From JACVRW01 sp052038485 (GTDB taxonomy: Bacteria > Actinomycetota > Thermoleophilia > Solirubrobacterales > Thermoleophilaceae), in NCBI GenBank assembly GCA_052038485.1, contig JBQGCL010000237.1:1-18057 (forward strand): a stretch of 18,057 bases of DNA, read 5' to 3'. Position 1 is the first letter of the stretch; the number at the start of each line of letters is the position of its first letter. Under the pieces are notes generated by a model. It made no database searches, had not been told where the DNA came from, and worked only from the letters and a program-made list of their open reading frames with translations. Below are positions 1 to 7,593 of this stretch, piece by piece. Both the position numbers and the translations under genes were made by a program.

Positions 1-269
1 GCCGAGCCCTGGCCGCGCTTGTCCTGGCCGTTCGCCTGCATCACGACGCGGTGGCCCGCCTCGTCGACCTCGTCCATCGACAGCTGACCGCGGTAGGCGG
101 CCGTGGTCGGCCCGAGCCGGACCGAGAACGTGCCGTGGTAGGTGCCGTCGTCGCCCGCCTCGGTGATCTCGGCCCCCGGCAGGCACGGCGCCACGTGCTC
201 GACGTCGATCAGCTTGGCCCACACGCGCTCGAGCGGGGCCGTCACCTCGAACGAGTGCTCGAGCTTCAT
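1..269 (-). CDS. coxG: CoxG-like SRPBCC protein, 3' end outside the window
   Basis: The first 89 codons of a gene that runs off the left edge. The N-terminus reads MKLEHSFEVTAPLERVW, followed by a D-x-E-H-V-x-P-C-L-P-G segment and a G-T-F-S-V-R-L-G-P strand, the usual opening of CoxG/SRPBCC (START-like) proteins. Members of this family associated with molybdenum CO-dehydrogenase-type enzymes have an N-terminal hydrophobic-pocket domain and are described as recruiting the enzyme to the membrane. The C-terminal part that would carry a membrane tail cannot be seen here. The ATG overlaps the TGA of the upstream mocA-like gene as ATGA (266-269), so this is the last visible gene of the cox operon and is probably translated by re-initiation. 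The family call is firm; the exact role here is inferred from context. Confidence 0.88.
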   Translation of the reverse strand, partial: MKLEHSFEVTAPLERVWAKLIDVEHVAPCLPGAEITEAGDDGTYHGTFSVRLGPTTAAYRGQLSMDEVDEAGHRVVMQANGQDKRGQGS

Positions 270-835
270 CGCGTTCGCAGCGCGTCGAGCTGCGCGGGCG
301 TGTCCACGTCCTCGCCGCCGCCCAGGTCGTCGCAGGCGACCTCGCGCGTGTGCACGCTCAGCAGCAGATTGCGCGCGCCGTGGTCGCCGCTCACGTCGCG
401 CATCCGGTCGAACAGGTGCCGCTCGAGCAGTACCGGGTGACCGGGCTTGTCGCCGTAGGTGGCGCGCACCGCGTCGATGCCGTCCCCGCGGCCGGCGATC
501 ACGCGCTCGATTGCCTCCGAGGACATGCGCGGCTGGTCGCCGAGCGTGATCACGACCGCGTCGGCGGCGGACACCTCGGCGAGCCCGCAGGCGAGCGAGG
601 CGGACTGCCCCTCGTCCCAGCGATCGCAGACGATGAACTCGGCGCCGTGCGCCTCCACGCCGGCCATCACCTCGTCGGCGCTCGCGCCGAGCACAACGAC
701 GACGCGCTCGACGGGCGACGCGGCCATCGCCCGAATCGCGTGCTCGAGCAGCGGCCGGCCGTCGAGCTGCGCGAGCTGCTTGGGCTGCCCGAAGCGCGTT
801 CCCGCGCCCGCCGCGAGCACGAGTCCGGCGATCAA
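266..835 (-). CDS. MobA/MocA-like molybdenum cofactor nucleotidyltransferase
   Basis: A 189-residue NTP-transferase. The N-terminus has the nucleotide-binding signature L-A-A-G-A-G-T-R-F-G-Q-P-K (residues 7-19); the motif D-E-G-Q-S-A-S-L lies near residues 74-81 and the metal-binding L-G-D-Q-P near 98-102. This pattern matches MocA, which joins CTP to molybdopterin to make the cytosine dinucleotide cofactor, better than MobA (GTP). Enzymes of the CoxL family use the cytosine form, so the neighbourhood agrees. The start is TTG at 835, overlapping the stop of the XdhC C-domain gene as TTGA; the reading frame has no better start that keeps the glycine-rich loop. The length is typical of the family. 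The gene is cytoplasmic and part of the cox operon. Specificity for CTP over GTP is inferred. Confidence 0.88.
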   Translation of the reverse strand: MIAGLVLAAGAGTRFGQPKQLAQLDGRPLLEHAIRAMAASPVERVVVVLGASADEVMAGVEAHGAEFIVCDRWDEGQSASLACGLAEVSAADAVVITLGDQPRMSSEAIERVIAGRGDGIDAVRATYGDKPGHPVLLERHLFDRMRDVSGDHGARNLLLSVHTREVACDDLGGGEDVDTPAQLDALRTR

Positions 836-1596
836 GCGCCCACCTCGTGGATGCGCCCGCCCGCCGTCGACAGCCGCCCACCGTCGCGCCCGTGCCGGAC
901 GGCGACGACCTCGGCCATGATCGAGAGCGCGGTCTCCTCCGGGGTCAGGGCGCCCAGGTCGAGTCCGATCGGCGCGGCCACCCGCTCCAGCAGCTCCTCC
1001 TCGAGCCCGGCCGCCAGCAGCCGCTCGCGCCGCTGCGCCTGCGCGCGCCGGCTTCCCATCGCGCCCACGTACGGCGCGTCGGAGCGCAGCGCCAGCTCCA
1101 GGGCGGCGTCGTCGAGCTTGGGGTCGTGCGTGAGCACCGCGATGTAGGTGGCGCGGTCGATGCCGCCGATGCGCGCGAAGGCGTCCTCCGGCCAGGCGGC
1201 GATCACCTCCTCGGCCTCGGGGAAGCGCGCCGCCGTCGCGAACTGCGAGCGCGGGTCGCACACGAACGGGCGCCAGCCGGCCGCGCGCGCGAGCCGGCAC
1301 AACGCGGCCGCGTAGTCCACCGCCCCGAAGACGACCAGCCGCGGCGCGGGCGCGGTCACGTCCACGAACAGCGACACCGCGCCGACCTCGCGCAGCTCGG
1401 AGCGCTCGGCCCACATCAGCTCCTGGGCGGCCTCCAGCGCCGCGCCATCGAGCTCTGGATCCCCGAGCGACCCGCTCGTGCCCCCGTCGGGCCGGACGAG
1501 CAGCTTCGCGCCGGTGTCGCCGCCCGCGACCACGCTCACGAGCGCGGCACGGCCGTCGGCCGCGGCGATGCGCGCGAACTCGCCCTGCGGCGTCAC
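832..1596 (-). CDS. XdhC/CoxI family protein, C-terminal (Rossmann) part as a separate gene
   Basis: A 254-residue protein starting with GTG at 1596, overlapping the preceding stop as GTGA. The second half carries the XdhC C-terminal Rossmann-like domain: a L-V-V-F-G-A-V-D-Y strand-loop, the F-V-C-D-P-R strand, then L-T-H-D-P-K-L-D and the strongly conserved Y-V-G-A-M-G-S-R-R block. XdhC proteins bind molybdenum cofactor, help its terminal sulfuration and hand it to the apo-hydroxylase. Most XdhC proteins are one chain; here the usual N-terminal domain is encoded by the gene just upstream in another frame, so the two products presumably act together. A frameshift in an originally single gene is the alternative, but the clean GTGA junction, the same arrangement as neighbouring junctions, argues for two real genes. 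Confidence 0.87.
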   Translation of the reverse strand: MTPQGEFARIAAADGRAALVSVVAGGDTGAKLLVRPDGGTSGSLGDPELDGAALEAAQELMWAERSELREVGAVSLFVDVTAPAPRLVVFGAVDYAAALCRLARAAGWRPFVCDPRSQFATAARFPEAEEVIAAWPEDAFARIGGIDRATYIAVLTHDPKLDDAALELALRSDAPYVGAMGSRRAQAQRRERLLAAGLEEELLERVAAPIGLDLGALTPEETALSIMAEVVAVRHGRDGGRLSTAGGRIHEVGA

Positions 1597-1907
1597 TCCG
1601 TGTATTCCTCGACGAAGACGTCGATCTCGCCGCCGCACGGCAACCCGACGTCCCAGGCCTCGGAGTCGGCGATGCCGAAGTGGAGCAACCGCGGCTCGCG
1701 GTCGCGCAGCACCTCGGCGGCGACTTCGACGACCGCGCCCTCGACGCAGCCTCCCGAGACCGCGCCCGACACCTCGCCGTGCTCGTTGACCGCCATCTTG
1801 GCGCCCGGCGGGCGCGGAGCGGAACGCTTGACCCCGACCACGGTCGCTATCGCAACGCGCTCCCCCCGGTCGGTCCACGTCCGTACGTCGTCGATGACGT
1901 CCTTCAC
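1593..1907 (-). CDS. XdhC/CoxI family protein, N-terminal domain only
   Basis: A small 104-residue protein that is essentially one XdhC N-terminal domain. Visible family landmarks are S-A-P-R-P-P-G-A-K-M (residues 29-38), S-G-G-C-V-E-G (51-57) and G-L-P-C-G-G-E-I-D-V (88-97); Cys54 and Cys91 lie in these two conserved blocks. The domain is implicated in molybdenum-cofactor binding in XdhC proteins. The start chosen is GTG at 1907, overlapping the coxE stop as GTGA and preceded by a purine-rich GGAGAG a few bases upstream. The C-terminal Rossmann domain is supplied by the next gene. The protein is complete as a domain, so it is more likely a natural stand-alone subunit than a truncation. It probably acts in sulfuration or insertion of cofactor into the CoxL-like subunit. 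Confidence 0.87.
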   Translation of the reverse strand: MKDVIDDVRTWTDRGERVAIATVVGVKRSAPRPPGAKMAVNEHGEVSGAVSGGCVEGAVVEVAAEVLRDREPRLLHFGIADSEAWDVGLPCGGEIDVFVEEYTE

Positions 1908-3079
1908 GCTCTCTCCTCTCTCCGCAACCTTCCCAACGACAATCGATCCAACGCCTCGGCCAGCTCCTCCAGCGAGGCCAGCGAGTTGGCCGCCATGAAC
2001 TCGTCCACGTGCGGCAGTGCGGCCTGCATCCCGCGCGTCAGCGGCTGGTAGTCGGGGTGCGCCTTGAGCGGGTTGAGCCAGATCAGCCGGTGCGAGCAGC
2101 GCGCCAGCCGCGCGACCTCGCGCTCGAGCTGGTCGGGGTCGCCCCGATCCCAGCCGTCGGACAGGAGGACCACCACGGCCCCGCGCCCGAGACGGCGTCC
2201 GTACTCGCGGTTGAGCGTGGCCAGCGCCTCCCCGATCCGGGTGCCCCCGGACCAGTCGCGGGCGGCATGGGCCGCGCGCTCGAGCGCCGCGTCGGGATCG
2301 CGCCCGCGCAGCTCCGCGGTCACGCGCGTGAGCCTGGTGCCGAACACGAACGCCTCGACCCGCCGCCGCGCCGCCACGCAGGCCTGCATGTAGGCCAGCA
2401 GCATGCGCGCGTAGGGCTCCATCGAGCCGGACACGTCGCAGACGAGCACCAGCGGCCGCGGGCGCTCGCCGGGCTCGCGCCAGTGCCGCTCGAACGGGTC
2501 GCCGACGGTGCGCATCGAGGCGCGGATCGTCCCGCGCAGGTCGAGCCGGCCGGCCGGCGGCGCGGCCCCGCGGCGGCGCGCCAGGCGCGTGCGCCGGCTC
2601 GGGCGGGCGGGCACCGACTCGGCGAGCCTGCGCATCACCCTGCGCGCGCGCCGGCGCTCCTCGTCGGTGTAGTCTGCGAAGTCCTTGTCGCGCAGCAGCT
2701 CCACGTCGGACCAAGCCGACGGCACGACCTCCGCGTCGCCTTCGATCTCGGCAGACGCGGCGGCGCCCGGCACGGCAGCGCGCGGCAGCACCAGCCGCGC
2801 CAGCGGGTCGAGCGCCTCCGGCGGCTCGGGCGGGGGCGGCGGCGCCGGCAGGAACCACTCGGCGAACGCGGCGTCGAAGGCGGGCAGGTCCTCGTGGCGC
2901 GAGCAGAGCGTCGCGCGCAGCGCGAAGTAGGCCGCCTCGCGGTCGACGGGGTCGACGGCCGACAGCGCCCGGTGGGCCGACAGCAGCTCGCCCACGCCGA
3001 CACGCACCCCGGCCGCCCGCATCGTCGCCGCCAACAAGGTCAGCCGGCCGGTCATGCGCGCGCCGAGCCGCTCAGGCAT
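1904..3079 (-). CDS. coxE: CoxE-like von Willebrand factor A domain protein
   Basis: A 391-residue VWA protein of the CoxE type. The N-terminal half is helical, with a proline-rich stretch at residues 78-88 and a basic region around 159-171. The VWA domain occupies roughly 205-370 and has a complete metal-ion-dependent adhesion site: D215-V-S217-G-S219, Thr280 in G-G-T-R-I-G and Asp308 in L-S-D-G-W-D. CoxE proteins work with the MoxR ATPase CoxD in post-translational maturation of the molybdenum hydroxylase active site. The start at ATG 3079 overlaps the coxD end by 8 bases; a second ATG at 3055, starting M-T-G-R-L, is equally plausible and neither has a strong ribosome binding site. The stop overlaps the next start as GTGA. 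The function is inferred from the family and operon. Confidence 0.9.
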   Translation of the reverse strand: MPERLGARMTGRLTLLAATMRAAGVRVGVGELLSAHRALSAVDPVDREAAYFALRATLCSRHEDLPAFDAAFAEWFLPAPPPPPEPPEALDPLARLVLPRAAVPGAAASAEIEGDAEVVPSAWSDVELLRDKDFADYTDEERRRARRVMRRLAESVPARPSRRTRLARRRGAAPPAGRLDLRGTIRASMRTVGDPFERHWREPGERPRPLVLVCDVSGSMEPYARMLLAYMQACVAARRRVEAFVFGTRLTRVTAELRGRDPDAALERAAHAARDWSGGTRIGEALATLNREYGRRLGRGAVVVLLSDGWDRGDPDQLEREVARLARCSHRLIWLNPLKAHPDYQPLTRGMQAALPHVDEFMAANSLASLEELAEALDRLSLGRLRREERA

Positions 3080-3896
3080 CCTGAAGCACCCCGCCCTCGC
3101 GCACGGCCTCGATGTCCTCCCTCACCTTGAGCACGACGCCCAGCGTCGCGTCGAGGTCGGGCTCGTCAAGCGCGAGCAGCGCCCGCGCCCAGTCGATCGT
3201 CTCCCCGACGCCCGGCAGCTTGTAGAGCTCCTCGCCGCGCAGCCGCGCCACGGCGGCGCAGACGCGGTCGGCGATCGCGTCCGGCACGCCCGGCAGCCGA
3301 GCGCGCACGATCTCGGCCTCGCGCTCGGGGGTCGGATAGTCGATCCAGTGGTAGAGGCAGCGCCGCTTGAGCGCGTCGTGCAGCTCGCGCGTGCGATTCG
3401 AGGTGATCACCACCAGCGGCCGGCGCTCGGCCGTGACCGTGCCGAGCTCGGGGATCGAGACCTGGAAGTCCGACAGCAGCTCGAGCAGGAAGGCCTCGAA
3501 CTCGTCGTCGGAGCGGTCGACCTCGTCGATCAGCAGCACGACCGGCTCGGTGGCCTGGATCGCGTCAAGCAGCGGCCGCCGCAGCAGGAAGCGCTCCGAG
3601 TAGAGCTCCTCCTCGCCCTCGGCGCGCAGGTGCAGCAGCTGGCGCGGGTAGTCCCAGTCGTAGAGGGCGTTGTGGAGGTCGATGCCCTCGTGGCACTGAA
3701 GCCTGATCAGGCGGGCGCCGGTCGCGCCGGCGAGCGCCTTGGCCACCTCGGTCTTGCCCACTCCGGCCTCGCCCTCGAGCAGCAGCGGCTGCTCCAGGGT
3801 GGCCGCCAGGCAAACGGCAATCGAGAGGCCCCGATCGGCGAGGTAACGCTCGCCCGCCAGGGCCTCGCGTACGGCTGCGGGGGTGTCGAGGCTCAC
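3072..3896 (-). CDS. coxD: CoxD-like MoxR family AAA+ ATPase
   Basis: A 274-residue AAA+ ATPase of the MoxR class. Walker A is G-E-A-G-V-G-K-T (42-49), Walker B is V-V-L-L-I-D-E-V-D (119-127), sensor 1 is the T-S-N at about 165-167 and the K-R-R near 177-179 supplies the likely arginine finger. In the carboxydotroph Oligotropha, CoxD is a chaperone-like ATPase that helps build the sulfurated molybdenum site in pre-folded apoenzyme. Pairing with a VWA partner (coxE, next gene) is the standard MoxR arrangement. The start is GTG at 3896, forming GTGA with the coxM stop; it places the first helix (D-T-P-A-A-V-R-E-A-L) at the N-terminus, as expected. The protein is cytoplasmic. Confidence 0.92.
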   Translation of the reverse strand: MSLDTPAAVREALAGERYLADRGLSIAVCLAATLEQPLLLEGEAGVGKTEVAKALAGATGARLIRLQCHEGIDLHNALYDWDYPRQLLHLRAEGEEELYSERFLLRRPLLDAIQATEPVVLLIDEVDRSDDEFEAFLLELLSDFQVSIPELGTVTAERRPLVVITSNRTRELHDALKRRCLYHWIDYPTPEREAEIVRARLPGVPDAIADRVCAAVARLRGEELYKLPGVGETIDWARALLALDEPDLDATLGVVLKVREDIEAVREGGVLQDA

Positions 3897-4738
3897 GCCG
3901 CGGCAGCCGACTCCAGAGCCCTCCGGGTCAGCACCCTCGCGAGGTGCCGCTTGTAATCCGGCGTGGCGTTCAGGTCGCCGGGCGGGTCCGTGCCCTCCGC
4001 GGCCTGCTCCGCTGCCGCGCCGATCGACCCGGCGTCCAGCGCCTGGCCGCGCAGCGCCTCCTCGGCGGCGGTCGCGCGCAGCGGCGTCGAGCCCATGTGG
4101 GTGAGCCCGATGCGCACGTCCTCGCACGACCCGTCGGCGGCCCGCTTGACGACGGCGCAGACGCCGACCATCGCCCAGTCCTCGGCGCGCCGGGTGAACT
4201 TCTCGTACCCATAGCCCCAGTCGTCGGTGGCGGGGAGGCGCACCTCGGTGATCACCTCGTCGTGCGCGAGCGAGGTTGTCAGGTAGTCCTGGAACAGGTC
4301 GGCCGCCGCGATCGTCCGCAGGCCGTTCGGTCCATGGGCGCTCACCTCGCCCTCGAGCGCCAGCAGCACGGTCGGCATGTCCGAGGCCGGGTCGCCGTGG
4401 GCGATCGAGCCGCCGATCGTCCCGCGGTTGCGCACCTGCTGGTCGGCGATCAGCCCGGCCGCCTTCGCGGCGACACCCAGCTCGGGCGCGTCCTGGACGT
4501 CGGCGTGCCTGGTCATCGCACCGAGCCGCCAGCTGCCGTTGTCGCGCTGGATGCCGTGCAGCCCTGGCACCCGGCGCAGGTCGACGAGCAGCGTCGGCGC
4601 CGCCAGCCGCAGCTTCATCAGCGGCACCAGCGAGTGGCCGCCGGCGATCAGCTTGGCGTCCTCGCCGTTCTCGTGCAGCATGCGCACGGCCTCCTCGAGG
4701 CTCTCGGGCGCTTCGTAGTCGAACGGGGCGGTGATCAC
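3893..4738 (-). CDS. coxM: FAD-binding (medium) subunit of molybdenum hydroxylase, CoxM-like
   Basis: A 281-residue FAD subunit. The FAD-binding PCMH fold shows the two signature loops: A-G-G-H-S-L-V-P-L-M-K-L-R (32-44) and N-R-G-T-I-G-G-S-I-A-H-G-D-P-A-S-D (104-120). The C-terminal CO-dehydrogenase flavoprotein domain follows from about residue 170. The protein moves electrons from the 2Fe-2S subunit to an acceptor. The start is GTG at 4738, forming GTGA with the coxL stop and preceded by the best Shine-Dalgarno sequence in the operon (AAGGAGG, 6 bases upstream). The length matches CoxM proteins (about 280-290 residues). Gene order small-large-medium is the order usual for form II operons, unlike the medium-small-large order of form I CO dehydrogenase. 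Confidence 0.94.
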   Translation of the reverse strand: MITAPFDYEAPESLEEAVRMLHENGEDAKLIAGGHSLVPLMKLRLAAPTLLVDLRRVPGLHGIQRDNGSWRLGAMTRHADVQDAPELGVAAKAAGLIADQQVRNRGTIGGSIAHGDPASDMPTVLLALEGEVSAHGPNGLRTIAAADLFQDYLTTSLAHDEVITEVRLPATDDWGYGYEKFTRRAEDWAMVGVCAVVKRAADGSCEDVRIGLTHMGSTPLRATAAEEALRGQALDAGSIGAAAEQAAEGTDPPGDLNATPDYKRHLARVLTRRALESAAAA

Positions 4739-7086
4739 GACGCACCTCCTTCCTGGATCGCTTGCCAGACCCTCAGCGGCGTCAGTGGCATGTCGATCCA
4801 CTCGACTCCGAGCGGCCGCAGCGCGTCCATCACCGCGGCCGTGACCGCCGGCGACGCGGCGATCGTGCCCGCCTCGCCGATGCCCTTCACCCCGAGGCCG
4901 TTGGTCGGCGACGGGGTCTCCGTGCGGTCGGTCTCGAAACTGGGGATCTCGGCCGCCGTCGGCAGGGCGTAGTCGACGAACGTGCCGGTCACGAGCTGGC
5001 CGTTCTCGTCGTAGACGACCTGCTCGTAGAGCGCCTGCCCGATCGCGTGCACGACGCCGCCGTGCACCTGGCCCTCGATCAGCATCGGGTTGATGGCCGG
5101 GCCGCAGTCGTCCACGGCCACGTAGCGCACGACCTCGACCTTGCCGGTCTCGGCGTCCACCTCGACGACGCACGCGTGCGCGCCGAACGGGAAGACGAAG
5201 TTCTCCGGGTCGTAGAACGAGGTCTCCTCGAGGCCGGGCTCGATGTCGGGCGGCAGCTCCTGGGGCGGGATGTGCGCCGCGCCCGCGATCTCGACCATCG
5301 ACATCGACTTGTCCGGCGAGCCCTTGACCTGGTAGCTCCCGTCGACCAGCTCGATGTCCTCCGGCGCCGCCTCCAGCAGCGCTGCGCAGATGCGCTTTGC
5401 CTTGTCCTGGACCTTCAGCGCGGCCCGGGCGACGGCCTCGCCGCCCACCGCGAGCGTGCGCGAGCCGTAGGTGTCCCAGCCCCACGGCCCCTGGTCGGTA
5501 TCGCCGTGGATCACGTTGACGTTCTGCGGGTCGAGCCCGATCCGGTCGGCCACGATCTGCGCGAAGCCGGTGTCGTGGCCCTGGCCGTGCGGCGACGTGC
5601 CGGTGTACACGGTGGCCGTGCCACTGGCGCTCACGCGCACCATGCCGGACTCCCAGAACGCGCCCTGGAGGCCGACCCCCTGCGGGCCGACGACGCGCGA
5701 CGGCGCCAGGCCGCAAACCTCCACCCAGGTGGAGAAGCCCACGCCGCGGTAGACGCCCTGGCCGCGCAGCTCCTCCTGCTCGCGCCGGAACGCCTCGACG
5801 TCGAAGCGCTCGAGCAGCTTGTCGAGCGTGCCCTGGTAGTTGCCGGAGTCGTAGACGATCCCCAGGGCCGTCTCGTGCGGGAAGTCGTCCGCCGCGATGA
5901 AGTTGCGCCGGCGCACCTCGAGCGGGTCCATGTCGAGCTCGCGCGCCACCTTGTCCATCGTCAGCTCGATCCAGTGCGTGACCTCGGGCCGCCCCGCCCC
6001 GCGGATCGCGTCGGTGGGGAACTTGTTCGTGAACACGCCGACGAACGTCAGCGACACCGCCGGGATGTCGTAGGCGCCGTTGCCCACCGGGAAGCCGAGC
6101 TCGGGGATGAACGGCGTGAGCGCCATGAAGTAGGCGCCGAGGTCGCAGACCGAGCGCACGCGCAGGCCCGTGACCTTGCCGTCGTTCTTGACCGCCATCT
6201 CCACGTACGAGATCTGGTCGCGCCCGTGGTGGGTCACGGCCATGTTCTCCGAGCGCGTCTCGATCCACTTGATCGGGCGCTGGAGCCGCTTGGCGACCAG
6301 CACGGCGAGGATCTCCTCGGCGAACACGTTCAGCTTCGAGCCGAAGCCGCCGCCGACGTCCGGCGCCACGCAGCGCAGCTTGTCCTCGGGTATGCCGCAG
6401 CAGAGCGACAGCACGAACCGCAGGATGTGCGGGATCTGGGTCGCGGAGTAGAGCGTCACGTGCTCGCCGCGCGGCTCGGCGACCCAGCCGCGCGTCTCGA
6501 TCGCGGCGCCCGCCGTGCGGTGGTTGACGACGCGCTGCGAGACGACCTTGTCGGCGTCGGCGAACGCGGCGTCGACGTCACCGCCGGCAACCGACCACTC
6601 GTGCGTCTGGTTGGTGCCGAACGACTCCCACACCAGCGGCGAGTCGTCCTCGAGCGCGGCCTCGGGCTCGACCACCACGGGCAGCGGGTCGTACTCGACG
6701 ACCACGTCCTCGGCGGCGTCGTTGACGCTGTAGCGGTCGGTCCCGATCACCATCGCGACGGGGTCGCCCACGTGCTTGACTTCGCCCGTGGCCAGCGGCC
6801 AGTGCTCGGGCGTCTTGATCTCGACTCCCGCCGGCGCCCAGATCATCGGCATCGGCGCTGCCCAGTCGCCGGCGAGGTCCTCGTGGGTGAACACGGCGAC
6901 CACGTCGTCGCGCTGCTCGGCCGCCGACTTGTCGATCGAGACGATCTTGGCGTGGGCCTCGGGCGAGCGCACGAAGGCCGCCCAGAGCGTGCCGGTCGGC
7001 TGGATGTCGTCGATGTAGTTGCCGCGCCCGGTGATCAGCCGCGGGTCCTCCCTGCGCTTCATCGCCTGGCCGACGTACGTGCTCAT
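4735..7086 (-). CDS. coxL: Molybdenum-binding large subunit of a form II CODH-like hydroxylase (CoxL-like)
   Basis: A 783-residue catalytic subunit of the xanthine dehydrogenase/CO dehydrogenase superfamily. The N-terminal hammerhead domain spans about residues 15-135 (R-R-E-D-P-R-L-I-T-G-R-G at 11-22). The molybdopterin-binding domains follow, with P-D-V-G-G-G-F-G-S-K at 242-251 and the catalytic glutamate in G-I-G-E-A-G near residue 738. The active-site loop is A-I-R-G-A-G-R (360-366). True CO dehydrogenases (form I) have A-Y-x-C-S-F-R, whose Cys binds copper; form II proteins have A-Y-R-G-A-G-R. The missing Cys argues against CO oxidation, and the Tyr-to-Ile change departs slightly from the form II consensus. 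The substrate is unknown: an aldehyde or N-heterocycle is possible. The ATG at 7086 overlaps the coxS stop as ATGA. The enzyme is cytoplasmic, perhaps membrane-recruited by CoxG. Confidence 0.94.
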   Translation of the reverse strand: MSTYVGQAMKRREDPRLITGRGNYIDDIQPTGTLWAAFVRSPEAHAKIVSIDKSAAEQRDDVVAVFTHEDLAGDWAAPMPMIWAPAGVEIKTPEHWPLATGEVKHVGDPVAMVIGTDRYSVNDAAEDVVVEYDPLPVVVEPEAALEDDSPLVWESFGTNQTHEWSVAGGDVDAAFADADKVVSQRVVNHRTAGAAIETRGWVAEPRGEHVTLYSATQIPHILRFVLSLCCGIPEDKLRCVAPDVGGGFGSKLNVFAEEILAVLVAKRLQRPIKWIETRSENMAVTHHGRDQISYVEMAVKNDGKVTGLRVRSVCDLGAYFMALTPFIPELGFPVGNGAYDIPAVSLTFVGVFTNKFPTDAIRGAGRPEVTHWIELTMDKVARELDMDPLEVRRRNFIAADDFPHETALGIVYDSGNYQGTLDKLLERFDVEAFRREQEELRGQGVYRGVGFSTWVEVCGLAPSRVVGPQGVGLQGAFWESGMVRVSASGTATVYTGTSPHGQGHDTGFAQIVADRIGLDPQNVNVIHGDTDQGPWGWDTYGSRTLAVGGEAVARAALKVQDKAKRICAALLEAAPEDIELVDGSYQVKGSPDKSMSMVEIAGAAHIPPQELPPDIEPGLEETSFYDPENFVFPFGAHACVVEVDAETGKVEVVRYVAVDDCGPAINPMLIEGQVHGGVVHAIGQALYEQVVYDENGQLVTGTFVDYALPTAAEIPSFETDRTETPSPTNGLGVKGIGEAGTIAASPAVTAAVMDALRPLGVEWIDMPLTPLRVWQAIQEGGAS
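4745..4751 (-). promoter_or_regulatory. Ribosome binding site of coxM
   Basis: AAGGAGG on the minus strand, six bases before the GTG at 4738 and located inside the end of coxL. It fixes the coxM start and is an unusually complete anti-Shine-Dalgarno match for this window, suggesting coxM has independent initiation as well as coupling. Confidence 0.8.
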
Positions 7087-7562
7087 GCCGACACCCCGCT
7101 CGCGGCGGCGGACTTCACCGCTTCGACGATGTTGTGGTAGCCCGTACAGCGGCAGAGGTTGCCCTCGAGGCCGTGGCGGATCTCGTCCTCGGAGGGGTTC
7201 GGGTTGCGCTGGAGGAGGTCGGCCGCGGCCATGATCATCCCCGGCGTGCAGTAGCCGCACTGGAGCCCGTGCTTCTCCCAGAAGGCCTCTTGGAGAGGGT
7301 GGAGGCCGTTGTCCCCGGCGAGCCCCTCGATCGTCGTGACCGTGGCGCCGTCGGCCTGGGCCGCGAGGACCGTGCAGCTCTTCACGGACTCGCCGTTGAG
7401 GTGGACGGTGCAGGCGCCGCAGTTGGTGGTGTCGCAACCTATATGGGTGCCTGTCAGTCCGAGCTCGTCACGTAGCCAGTGGACGAGCAGCGTCCTGGCT
7501 TCGACCTCAGACTCGCGCACGCTCCCGTTGACGGTTACCGCGATCCGAACGGTGGCACCCAT
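7083..7562 (-). CDS. coxS: 2Fe-2S (small) subunit of molybdenum hydroxylase, CoxS-like
   Basis: A 159-residue iron-sulfur subunit and first gene of the operon. The N-terminal plant-ferredoxin domain holds Cys43, Cys48, Cys51 and Cys63 (G-C-D-T-T-N-C-G-A-C...C). The C-terminal helical domain holds Cys102 and Cys105 (Q-C-G-Y-C-T-P-G) and Cys137 and Cys139 (L-C-R-C-T-G-Y). All eight ligands for the two clusters that link the molybdenum site to FAD are present. The start is ATG at 7562; GGGGAG lies six bases upstream and the ORF has the family's usual first strand (V-R-I-A-V-T-V-N-G) right after it. The upstream 78 bases are shared with the divergent hydrolase gene and contain a palindrome that overlaps a possible -10 element, so the operon may be regulated there. 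Confidence 0.96.
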   Translation of the reverse strand: MGATVRIAVTVNGSVRESEVEARTLLVHWLRDELGLTGTHIGCDTTNCGACTVHLNGESVKSCTVLAAQADGATVTTIEGLAGDNGLHPLQEAFWEKHGLQCGYCTPGMIMAAADLLQRNPNPSEDEIRHGLEGNLCRCTGYHNIVEAVKSAAASGVSA

Positions 7563-7593
7563 AGGCCTCTCCCCTCTGTTGCCCTCTCCTACC

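Noticed and set aside
1593..1596. A disabling frameshift in xdhC
   Set aside because: The stop and new start form a GTGA overlap identical in style to the other junctions, and each half carries intact conserved motifs. It is kept as a split gene, with the alternative stated.
4762..7140. A very long open frame on the plus strand opposite coxL (about 790 codons)
   Set aside because: Its composition is Arg/Val/His/Asp-rich with no domain motifs, as expected of the antisense of a high-GC gene. The minus strand has the full CoxL motifs.
4735..7562. Calling the coxSLM operon a true CO dehydrogenase
   Set aside because: The active-site loop lacks the copper-binding Cys and the gene order is small-large-medium, not the form I order.
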